Below, one piece after another: positions 23,691 through 32,878 of a DNA stretch of 64,000 nucleotides. Position numbers and translations under genes: made by a program. Location of the stretch: assembly GCA_036873135.1 (NCBI GenBank), contig JAPTYO010000059.1, forward strand, positions 13,633,066 to 13,697,065, read 5' to 3'. The notes beneath the pieces were generated by a model that saw only the letters and a program-made list of their open reading frames with translations, had not been told where the DNA came from and ran no database searches. Numbering within the stretch: the first letter of the stretch is position 1; the number at the start of each line of letters is the position of its first letter. Origin of the DNA: Clarkia xantiana subsp. parviflora (Eukaryota; Streptophyta; Magnoliopsida; Myrtales; Onagraceae).

Positions 23691-24305
23691 TTCATACCAA
23701 TTCATCTAAGGTTGTATTATTCCTGTGCATGAATCATTCATTATTCTGTACATATTGTTTATCACATAAAGATAAATCTTGTATATTAAGATAAGACCTG
23801 GAAAAAATTTGATTAACCAACAATTCAATCCAGAAAATTCAGTTTTATATTCATCAAGCTCAAATCTAAATCAATTGATAAAACTAACTAACCTTCAATA
23901 CAGCAGATCTGAACCGTTTGGAAAAATAAATAAAAGATCTTCAAACCTAAACAACAAAACTTTGAAGAAAAACCAATCTTGTATTTGAAAATATCAGATC
24001 AAAACCTATTGAAAACTAATAAGAAACATTAAATACCAAAAATCGAACTCAAAATTCAATCTTACACTTTCAAGATCAGTTTTAAACAAATTGCGAAACC
24101 AATTACACAAATTTGATTTTTTTTTTAAAAAAAAAAAAACAAAACTTTGATAAGACAAAATCAAATCTAAGATTGATCAGGTGAGTTATAATACAATTGA
24201 AAATCAATTACAGAACTTTACCACACAAAAAGCCAATCCAATTGGTAAAAGTAAGATCTGAAGAACAAGTGTAGAACTTGAAAACATCAACTAGAAAACT
24301 TTACC

Positions 24306-24420
24306 TGGCTGGAGAAAAACGAACGCGGATCACACGAGGATGCCGATCGAAAGGAATGAAGAACAGAGATGAAGAGATTTGGAGATGAAGAGATTTGGAG
24401 AGGGAGAGAGAGAAGCGTAC
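24306..24420 (-). other. Possible 5'-UTR exon of a minus-strand gene
   Basis: On the minus strand a CT-rich leader (CTTCTCTCTCTCCCTCTCC, duplicated CAAATCTCTTCATCTC) ends with CCAG followed by GTAAAG, a plausible first-exon donor. No convincing coding exon follows, apart from the weak candidate at about 22790-22912. It may be a duplicated promoter fragment. Confidence 0.35.
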
Positions 24421-25919
24421 AAAAAAGAAAAGGTGTGCAGAAAATCTATCTATCTAACCTACAAACTAACTAGTTGAGTTTGAGACTACTTATTTATATA
24501 TTATTATAAAATTTGTTTTTACCTTTATATATTTTTCAAAAAGAAAAAAACATTGATGTGGTTAATGAATGGGCTTAAGCGCTGAGTTTGGGCTTTAACA
24601 AAAATAATTGGAGTTTTTAATATATTAATATTATAGAAAATATATGAAAATTTTCAATTGATAAAAATTTTAGTGCTGAAATTACACGTATGAAATAATT
24701 CTATTCTGAAAACATATACCAACCAAAACAATAGGAAAAAAATTAGGTAGCATATATATAATACAATTTAGAAGTTAATACTTTGTTGTCTCTGCTTTTA
24801 ATAAAAAAAAAACAAAAAAAAAAGAAGAAGAGAGATGCTTAGAACAAAATGAGGCAGAAATTGATTGAAGATTGAAAATTTTGTAACCATGAATAAACCT
24901 TAAATAGAAGGAGAATTGATTTGAATTGTCGATCGGAAATCACGTATTTAAATTGGAAATCACAAATTTAAATTGGAAATCGTATAAGTAGGTGAATAGA
25001 ATTTAATTACCAGTTACCCAAAAAAAAATTAATTAATTAATTTCCGAAAGGAGATGGGACAGACCCTTCGGTTTCCTTCTTGGTTATCTCCAAAAGTGGA
25101 GAGTCCAATTCCAATGTAACGTCTGCAGAGATGACTAGAGTAATAATGACTCTATTGTTAATTAATTATTAAATTACTAAATACTAACCAAATAAAAAAA
25201 TATTAAATTTTGCGTTAAAAAAAGTAAAATTGTTTAAATTAAATTTGAGAAATAAAAATAATTTTTTTGTTGAAGATTCAAATTATAGTCGAAGATTTTT
25301 TTGTTGTTAAAATTCAAATTATATTAATTTAAGGTATATAAAAACAAATATATATATATATATATATACACGGTACTGAAACAGATTCAAAAGTTGCAAA
25401 ACTACATAGTATTAAAGATGCTATTCAATATGATTATAAATGATACGTGTATTAGCAATTGTTAGTTTTAATGAAAATTAATCATAAAGTTTTTTAAAGT
25501 GAATATATCACTTGAATATATAATACCGGTGCTTGGCCAAAAAAAAAATATATAACACCGGTGATAAAAAAAAATCTAATACCAAAACCAAAACATCCAA
25601 GAATGATATGTAGAAAAAAATAATAAAAAAACATTGTTATAGTAGAAATAAATAATAAAAATATAGCAAAAGAAGAGAAAATATACATATATCTTAATAT
25701 ATTTAACATAACATTCCTAGAGAAAAAAAATATATTATAAAAATCATGAATCAATTGGTATTTTAATAAAATAAATATAAAAAAAAAAACATCATTACAA
25801 TAGAAAAAATAATAAAAACTTAAGAAAATAAGAGAAAATATATATTGAACCGAACATTTCTAGAGAAAACAAAATAATTATGATTATTATAAAAAAAAAA
25901 ACATGAATCAATTAGCATA
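24421..25919. other. AT-rich intergenic DNA
   Basis: Homopolymer A/T runs and a TA tract at about 25347-25370. Predicted frames here are poly-Phe/Ile/Leu artefacts. No gene is supported. Confidence 0.6.
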
Positions 25920-25927
25920 ATAAAAAT

Positions 25928-26498
25928 TAGGGGTGAGCTCGGGACGGGACGGGCGGGCTTTTGCCTGAGCCCGAGCCCGAGCCCAAAAATTTCGGGACTC
26001 ATATTTTTGGCCCGAGCCCGAGCCCGAGCCCGAACCTAAAGGAAATGTCCCGCCCGAGTCGGGACATCGAGATTCGGGCTCGGGCTCGGGCTAGCCCGAA
26101 TTTGAACCAAAAAATTAAAAAAAAAAAAAAATCATAATATGAGGTCCATCCATTTCAAATACATGCAAGTTCAACACATCAATACAAAATTCAATAATTT
26201 CAAACATCATCCATAGTCTAATTCTAAGATTTTTTTATTTTAACTATAGTAAAGTTACTTAAACTATAGTTAGTAGACTTAGGTTAAACTTAAATATATA
26301 TAATATATACATATATTCGGGCGGGCTCGGGACTTTCGGGCTTTTTAAGAAAAAGCCCGAGCCCGAGCCCGAGCCCGACTTGGAAAAAAAAATCCCGCCC
26401 GACCGGGCTCGGGCTACATCTCGGGACGGGATTTTCGGGACGGGCTCGGGTCGGGATTTTCGGGCCTTCGGGCTTTTCGGGCTTCTTGCTCAGCCCTA
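25928..26498 (+). mobile_element. hAT-type MITE with CCCGAG-rich ends, 571 bp
   Basis: Begins TAGGGGTGAGCTCGGG and ends TTGCTCAGCCCTA; read inverted, the end gives TAGGGCTGAGCAA. An 8-bp target duplication ATAAAAAT flanks it (25920-25927, 26499-26506). Both sub-terminal regions are arrays of GCCCGA/TCGGGC hexamers around an AT-rich core, so each end can fold on itself and on the other. No coding capacity, so it would need a hAT transposase in trans. A second copy in opposite orientation lies at 52627-53091. Confidence 0.9.
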
Positions 26499-26506
26499 AT
26501 AAAAAT

Positions 26507-26986
26507 ATGTGACAATAGAAAAAAATAATAAAAATAAAAACTTAACAAAAGAATAGAGAATATATATATCTTAAATATATAATACATTAATAAACAAAAG
26601 AAGATATTATATACATACCTTCATATACCGAATGAACCGAACATTCCTGGAGAAAATAAAATAATTATGATTATTATAAATAAACATGAATAAACTATTA
26701 GTATAATTTGCGTAAATTTTTTAAATCATCATATAATAAAGGGAGGGAATGAAGGATAAAACAATCTTTAATAAAATCTAACTTAACTCTCTACCACCAT
26801 AATAAATGCGAACCTTACGTGTATATATACATAAATTAAATAAAACCGATGACAACAACACAAAAAATCCACCGCTAGGTCCCTTGATTGCGAGTGCATC
26901 GAAATTGAGCTACTCAGTCCAGGAAGTGAAGCGCTTTATCGACTGCAACATTGTTAAACATAAACAAATCGTCAATTCAGCATCAT
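26507..26986. other. AT-rich spacer
   Basis: No gene or repeat was recognised. A 62-codon frame at 26806 has no family features. Confidence 0.5.
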
Positions 26987-26991
26987 CCCTC

Positions 26992-27308
26992 TGAGAAAAA
27001 GTGGATTCAAACAGATTCTGGGCAAGATGTGAACAGATTTGCTGTGTGTGAAGGAAACCCTAGGAGAGCAAGAAACGGGAAAAATGGAGATGCATTTCCA
27101 GGTATCATCGATGGAATTCCTTCACTTGGTCCATCTCCTCCTGAATCCCAGACTATAAAAGTGTAGGAGAGTTCACTAATTACAACATAACTACACAAGA
27201 ATGAAGGAATGACAAAATAGTCCCAAATAATAACAAACAACAGAAACTAAGTCCAACAAAATACAAACAAGTCCCCAAACAATATGCAGCAGCTTGAATA
27301 CTTCATTA
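26992..27308 (-). repeat. 3' LTR of the copia element
   Basis: TGAGAAAAAGTGG to GCTTGAATACTTCATTA in plus reading, paired with 31994-32310. Confidence 0.95.
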
Positions 27309-27319
27309 CTCCCCCTCAA
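27309..27319 (-). promoter_or_regulatory. Polypurine tract of the copia element
   Basis: Minus-strand TTGAGGGGGAG ends directly at the 3' LTR edge, overlapping the stop-codon region of the ORF. This is the typical copia plus-strand primer. Confidence 0.75.
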
Positions 27320-30300
27320 GCTGCATCACATAAATCCTCTTCCAGCTCCCCCTGTTGATCTGATTTGAACAGATTCTTCATTCCTAACTTCAAACACAAG
27401 TAACGATGCTGCTCCTTGGGAAGAGCCTTAGTAAAAATATCTGCAAGCTGCTCACCTGTTGGAACATATCCAAACTGCACAAAACCCTTGGCAAAGAAAT
27501 CACGAATAAAATGGCAATCTAATTCGATGTGTTTCGTACGTTCATGGAAGACTGGGTTGGAAGCTATTTGAATAGCTGCTTTATTATCACAATTCATCAA
27601 TATTGGACCAGAATTCTGACAACCCAATTCCTCCATCAACCTACTCAACCATATGACCTCAGAAAGTGCACTACCCATGCTCTTATACTCTGCTTCTGCA
27701 GAAGACCTGGAGTGAGTCTCTTGCTTCTTGACTTTCCAAGAAATAAGTGACTCCCCCATTCTTACACAGAAACCAGTAACAGAGCGTCTACTGACAATAC
27801 AACTTGCCCAGTCAGAATCACAGTAAACATCCAACTTTGGCAAAGAATTAGCAGACAGAAATATACCCTTACCAGGTTCAAGTTTCACATATTTCAACAC
27901 CCTCAAAGCAGCATTATAATGTGACATTTTGGGGCACTGCAAAAACTGACTCAGATGTTGCACTGTGTAACTAATATCAGGCCTAGTCATTGTTAAGTAC
28001 AACAACTTACCTATCAATCTTCTGTATGAGCTAACATCAGTTAAAGCAGTATCATCAGTGTTCACATTCAAATGATCATCATATGCTTTGGAAGTCAACT
28101 TTAGACCTGTTTCCATAGGGGTCCTAACAGGCTTACATCCTGCAAGACCAGCCTCTGAAATCATTTCCAAAGCGTACTTCCTCTGACATAAAACAATACC
28201 TTTTTCAGACCTTGCAAGCTCAATCCCTAGAAAAAACTTCAAATCTCCTAAATCCTTCATTTTGAAATTATTTTGAAGAACTAATTTCAATTCAGAGATC
28301 AAGCTAGCACTGTTCCCACAGATTAACAAATCATCAACATAAACAAGGAGAACCACCAACTCATTTCCCAGGAATTTGGTAAACATTGAGTAATCATTTC
28401 TAGATTGAATATAACCATTTGTAATCAAAGCTTCAGTCAATTTTAAATTCCATTGTCTAGAAGCCTGTTTTAAACCATACAAAGACTTATGCAATCTACA
28501 AACTAAATTATCTCCTCCCTGTTTACCAAATCCCTGAGGAATATGCATATAAACTTCCTCAGTAAGATCCCCTTGCAAAAAGGCATTATAAACATCCATA
28601 TGAAAAACAGGCCAGCTATAGATAGCAGCTAAAGAAAGCACAGTCCGAACAGTACTCATCCTAGCAACAGGTGAAAAGGTCTCATGATAGTCAATCCCAT
28701 ATTTCTGCTTGAAACCTTTAGCAACTAATCTGGCTTTATAGCGTTCTAGAGTCCCATCAGATTTAAATTTTAGTTTGTAAACCCATTTGGAGCCTATGGC
28801 AACCTTACCTGGTGGAAGAGGGACCAATTGCCAAGTTCCATTAGTTTCCAAAGCATCAATTTCTTCTTGCATAGCTTTGATCCATCCAGGATCCTTGATT
28901 GCATCCTGATAGTGCACAGGTTCTACAAGCTTGGAAATAGATGTGAGATAACATGAATAAGGGGCAGAAATGTTATCATAAGACATCCTGTGTTGGATGG
29001 GATGAGCAGTGGTGCAGTGTGACATGTCAAAGTCCTTAGTCCATACAGGTGGTCTAATGACTCTGCCATGTCTACTAACAGGTAAACTACCATCAGAACT
29101 AAGTTTGGATTCATCATGTGGTTGAGAAACAGGATCATCAGAAACCTTAATTGGCTCATCATGTGAAATAGTTGAGTCTGGAATAACAGGAGGAAAAAAA
29201 TCCTCATACTCCGTATGAATAACATCATCATTATGGTCAGGATAGGATTTAAAAGTAGCAGGGTCAGAACCAACCTCAGTGAAAGGAGACACATCATTGG
29301 TATCAAAATAATTTGTTGGCAGTTCAAAAAACTTAGATAATGAATCCAAATTGCCTCTAGGATAGGGAAAAATGTTTTCTCGAAATGATACATCTCTGCT
29401 GGTTAGGTATTTTTTATTAAACAAATCATAGAGTCTGTATCCCTTTTTAGTTTCTGAATACCCAACCAAAATACAAGGGATGGCCCTAGAGGCAAATTTG
29501 TTCAACACCAGTAAGTTTTTTGCATAGACTAAACTGCCAAAAACACGAAGGTGGCCAACATTGACCTTGCTACCAGTAAATTTTTCCAAAGGAGATTGAC
29601 CATTCAGTAAAGGAGTGGGCATCAAGTTAATAAGATAACATGAAGTTAAAATGCAATCACCCCAAAAAAAATCAGACAGAGATGCTTGCAACTTAAGTGC
29701 CATAGCAACTTCTAAAAGATGCCTGTGTTTTCTTTCCACCCTCCCATTCTGTTGAGGTGTATAGGAGCAACTGGTCTGGTGAATAATACCATGGTTTTCA
29801 AAAAAATGTTTCATTTGATCATTAAGAAATTCTCCTCCATTATCAGATCTAAAAATTTTGATGGTTTTCTGATATTGGTTTTTGATCATGGAGAGAAAAT
29901 TTCTTATTAAAATTGGCACATCAGATTTGAACTGCATCAGATATACCCATGTAACACGAGAATAATCATCCACAAGGGTCAGAAAGAATCTTTTATTAGT
30001 ATGGGTAACAACATGAAAAGGGCCCCAAACATCAGCATGGATCAAATCAAAACAATCACTGGACATAGAATCAGAAATGGGGAAACTAGGCCTAGTGATT
30101 TTAGCTCTAGGACAAATAGGACAACTTTTGATGTTGGTGCTTTGTTTATGAGAAAATTCTAAAGAAGTTGCTTTCTGTAAAGTTTGGATAGGAGCATGTC
30201 CAAAACGCATATGCCAAAGAATGGGGTCAGGAAGAGAGGAACTCAGGGCTATATCTTTTGAATTGCAGTAACTGTTCTTAAGGAAATAAAGACCTGAGTT

Positions 30301-31824
30301 TTCAATTCTATTCCCCAAGACCCTCCCATTTGAGAGGTCCTGCAAAATCACAAATTTTGAAGAAAAAATGGCTGAGCAATTGAAATCTCTTGTTAGCTTT
30401 GAAATGGACAAAAGGTTATATTGAAACTCAGGAACATAAAGCACATCAAGTAACCTTTTGTTTGGAAAAATCTCAAAATCACCAACACCAGAAACTGTGG
30501 AATGTAAACCATTTGGTAATTGGACCCTGGAACCAATTTTAGGTTTAAAATTTTTCAGCCACTCTCTTTTGTTAGTCATATGATTGGTGGCTCCTGAGTC
30601 CAATATCCAAATGTCATTAAGTTTTAAAACAGTATCAGAAGAGAAATTACCCAAGGAAGTAGAATTAGTCACAGCAGGGGCTGCTATGGAACCTCCACCT
30701 GTGTGGCTACCTCCATGTCCAACAGATTGGATGAACTTATCAAACTGATCTTGTGTGAAGGTGATAAGGTTTCCATTTCCTTCAGACAACCCTTCAGGAA
30801 CTTGAGGATTCTTCTCAACATTACCAATCCCAGAGGAGGCAACATTGATCTTTGGAATGGAACCTGTCTCCTTCAGAGAATCTCGAAGTTTGAAGCAGTT
30901 GTCCTTACAGTGGCCCTTTTTCTTACAATAGTCACAGCCTCTAGCATAGCATCTCTCAGTGTGATGACCCTTCTTGTGGCAGAACCCACATTCAACATTG
31001 GCAAAAGGATTTTTCTTGTTTTTGTCAACACTAACATTGACATTAGCAGAGATAGGATGGACACCACTGGAAATATCAGAAGTGATGGTACGCTGGCTCT
31101 CTTCTTGGATCAAGGTGTTATAGACTTGATTCACAGAAGGGAGTGGGTCTTGTAAAAGCAATTGGCTACGGATTGCACCAAAACTGTCATTTAGCCCCAT
31201 CAAAAACTGAAACAACCTCTGATTTTCTTTGTGATCCAGATGTTTTTTGAACAATTCCCCATCGATGTGAGGCAGAGAACAGATAGAATCATATTCTGAC
31301 CAGAGGAATCTCAGTTTTGTAAAAAAGGTGCTAACATCATCGAGTCCTTGAACACAAAGAGCAATCTCTCTGTGTAATTGGTAAATCCTGGAACCACTCT
31401 TCTTATCAAAACGAGCTTTCAAATCAGACCACACGGCAAAAGATGTGGGCAAATACATGATGCTGTTAGCAACATCACGAACAACAGCATTGAGGATCCA
31501 GCCAAAGACTACAGTATCGCATCTATCCCAGAGTTCATAAAGAGATGGATCAAACTTATCTTTCGAATAAGTTCCGTTGATAAACCCTAATTTGTTCTTT
31601 CCATTCAAAGCGATGAACATAGATCTACTCCACATAGCATAATCATCACAACCAGTCAATTTGTTCGAAACGAAGCTCAAACTAGTGTGATCAGAGGGGT
31701 GTAGATATAGGGGGTGATGTGCATGTACCTCTGGAAAATCACTGATGCCAATAATCTGCTTGTGACTCGATTCTGATATGACCTCCTTTCCGTTGTTCTT
31801 TTCCTCAAAAGAATCGTCCGCCAT
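27316..31824 (-). CDS. Ty1/copia gag-pol polyprotein, 1502 aa, intact
   Basis: Encodes all copia functions in the expected order. Residues about 38-240 are gag with the LTGCDDYAMWSRSM start and a UBN2-like region. Zinc knuckles lie at about 278-310 (CGFCHKKGHHTERC, CDYCKKKGHCKDNC). Protease has WILDSGATNHM at about 405. GAG-pre-integrase (LWHMRFGHAP) gives the HH..CC site with CPIC. The integrase core has DVWGPF near 597, SDNGGE near 661 and VERKH near 697, with exactly 35 residues between the second Asp and Glu. RT has VYKLKFKSDGTLERYKARLVAKG and YVDDLLICG near 1162. RNase H starts at CDSDWASC near 1335, with SSAEAEY and ADIFTKAL at the end. Length is within the usual range for plant copia. 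The start ATG follows the leader about 170 bp after the 5' LTR. The chain would be cleaved by its own protease in cytoplasmic particles. No internal stop or frameshift. Confidence 0.96.
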   Translation of the reverse strand: MADDSFEEKNNGKEVISESSHKQIIGISDFPEVHAHHPLYLHPSDHTSLSFVSNKLTGCDDYAMWSRSMFIALNGKNKLGFINGTYSKDKFDPSLYELWDRCDTVVFGWILNAVVRDVANSIMYLPTSFAVWSDLKARFDKKSGSRIYQLHREIALCVQGLDDVSTFFTKLRFLWSEYDSICSLPHIDGELFKKHLDHKENQRLFQFLMGLNDSFGAIRSQLLLQDPLPSVNQVYNTLIQEESQRTITSDISSGVHPISANVNVSVDKNKKNPFANVECGFCHKKGHHTERCYARGCDYCKKKGHCKDNCFKLRDSLKETGSIPKINVASSGIGNVEKNPQVPEGLSEGNGNLITFTQDQFDKFIQSVGHGGSHTGGGSIAAPAVTNSTSLGNFSSDTVLKLNDIWILDSGATNHMTNKREWLKNFKPKIGSRVQLPNGLHSTVSGVGDFEIFPNKRLLDVLYVPEFQYNLLSISKLTRDFNCSAIFSSKFVILQDLSNGRVLGNRIENSGLYFLKNSYCNSKDIALSSSLPDPILWHMRFGHAPIQTLQKATSLEFSHKQSTNIKSCPICPRAKITRPSFPISDSMSSDCFDLIHADVWGPFHVVTHTNKRFFLTLVDDYSRVTWVYLMQFKSDVPILIRNFLSMIKNQYQKTIKIFRSDNGGEFLNDQMKHFFENHGIIHQTSCSYTPQQNGRVERKHRHLLEVAMALKLQASLSDFFWGDCILTSCYLINLMPTPLLNGQSPLEKFTGSKVNVGHLRVFGSLVYAKNLLVLNKFASRAIPCILVGYSETKKGYRLYDLFNKKYLTSRDVSFRENIFPYPRGNLDSLSKFFELPTNYFDTNDVSPFTEVGSDPATFKSYPDHNDDVIHTEYEDFFPPVIPDSTISHDEPIKVSDDPVSQPHDESKLSSDGSLPVSRHGRVIRPPVWTKDFDMSHCTTAHPIQHRMSYDNISAPYSCYLTSISKLVEPVHYQDAIKDPGWIKAMQEEIDALETNGTWQLVPLPPGKVAIGSKWVYKLKFKSDGTLERYKARLVAKGFKQKYGIDYHETFSPVARMSTVRTVLSLAAIYSWPVFHMDVYNAFLQGDLTEEVYMHIPQGFGKQGGDNLVCRLHKSLYGLKQASRQWNLKLTEALITNGYIQSRNDYSMFTKFLGNELVVLLVYVDDLLICGNSASLISELKLVLQNNFKMKDLGDLKFFLGIELARSEKGIVLCQRKYALEMISEAGLAGCKPVRTPMETGLKLTSKAYDDHLNVNTDDTALTDVSSYRRLIGKLLYLTMTRPDISYTVQHLSQFLQCPKMSHYNAALRVLKYVKLEPGKGIFLSANSLPKLDVYCDSDWASCIVSRRSVTGFCVRMGESLISWKVKKQETHSRSSAEAEYKSMGSALSEVIWLSRLMEELGCQNSGPILMNCDNKAAIQIASNPVFHERTKHIELDCHFIRDFFAKGFVQFGYVPTGEQLADIFTKALPKEQHRYLCLKLGMKNLFKSDQQGELEEDLCDAA

Positions 31825-31980
31825 GGTGTCAAGAAGGGAACGGAATCACTAAAAGATCAAGAAGAAGTTCACCGGTGGACGAATCGAGTCGAGGAAGATG
31901 AACCGTCGGTGGAAGTCGAAGAGACCAAGGCAGCGGAATTGAACAAAGGATCGACAAAACGAAGCATTCAGGGCTTCATC

Positions 31981-31993
31981 AGCTCTGATACCA
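31981..31993 (-). promoter_or_regulatory. Primer-binding site of the copia element
   Basis: Minus strand reads CTCA (LTR end) then TGGTATCAGAGCT, the standard copia site pairing with the 3' end of initiator methionine tRNA. Confidence 0.95.
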
Positions 31994-32310
31994 TGAGAAA
32001 AAGTGGATTCAAACAGATTCTGGGCAAGATGTGAACAGATTTGCTGTGTGTGAAGGAAACCCTAGCAGAGCAAGAAACGGGAAAAATGGAGATGCATTTC
32101 CAGGTATCATCGATGGAATTCCTTCACTTGGTCCATCTCCTCCTGAATCCCAGACTATAAAAGTGTAGGAGAGTTCACTAATTACAACATAACTACACAA
32201 GAATGAAGGAATGACAAAATAGTCCCAAATAATAACAAACAACAGAAACTAAGTCCAACAAAATACAAACAAGTCCCCAAACAATATGCAGCAGCTTGAA
32301 TACTTCATTA
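31994..32310 (-). repeat. 5' LTR of the copia element
   Basis: Paired with 26992-27308. The CCCTC target copy follows at 32311-32315, which fixes the LTR edge at the TTA and hence the unusual TA start on the element strand. Confidence 0.95.
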
Positions 32311-32315
32311 CCCTC

Positions 32316-32878
32316 TTCCTACAATCCCTTCTCACTAACTCACCTACTCTTTCATGCATCATATATTACAATATCCAAACACAATTAAAATATTGATTGG
32401 TTTTTTGGGTTTAACGTGGAGGGTTTTCTGAATTATAAGTTGTAGAGATTAATATAGATTCATAGGGATGGTTTTAAACATTCAATATGTACGTAGATAC
32501 AGAAGAAATCTATATATATATATATATATACTATAATATATATATTTTATTATATTGATGATGGCAACGTTATTTGGTATATATTATGTTTCCTCTATAT
32601 TTATTATTCTATATATAAATATATATGTCTTAAGTGCTATAATACTATATTGCTGAATATTTTGCTCGGTGTACGTTTTCTCCTATCTATACTATTAACT
32701 TTTTTTTTTCTTACTAAATATTTATATGCTATACATTTCCCACATGTATAAATTGGCAACAAATTGAAACGTACTTTGAAATATTCGCCGTGGTCATATT
32801 TTAATTATAATTTATATATGTATATTTTATTCCCCAATTCATAGTGATGACGTTTTTTTATTTTGATTAATTATTATA
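32316..32878. other. AT-rich spacer with a TA microsatellite
   Basis: A TA tract lies at about 32512-32530. Nothing else was recognised before the Helitron end. Confidence 0.5.

Larger units (their letters stand above)
26992..32310 (-). mobile_element. Ty1/copia LTR retrotransposon, apparently intact
   Basis: A 5,319-bp element with 317-bp LTRs that differ at one site by eye (27063 G against C at the matching place). The target duplication CCCTC is perfect (26987-26991 and 32311-32315). The PBS TGGTATCAGAGC, complementary to the 3' end of initiator tRNA-Met, and the polypurine tract TTGAGGGGGAGTAA are both present. One uninterrupted 1502-codon gag-pol frame fills the interior. On the element strand the LTR starts TAATG and ends CTCA, so the termini are TA...CA rather than TG...CA. 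It is probably young and possibly autonomous. Confidence 0.97.

Noticed and set aside
27007..27240. 77-codon frame repeated at 32009-32242
   Set aside because: Identical because it lies in the two copia LTRs; not a gene.
28923..29393. 156-codon minus frame in the copia element
   Set aside because: Out-of-phase shadow of the 1502-codon polyprotein.
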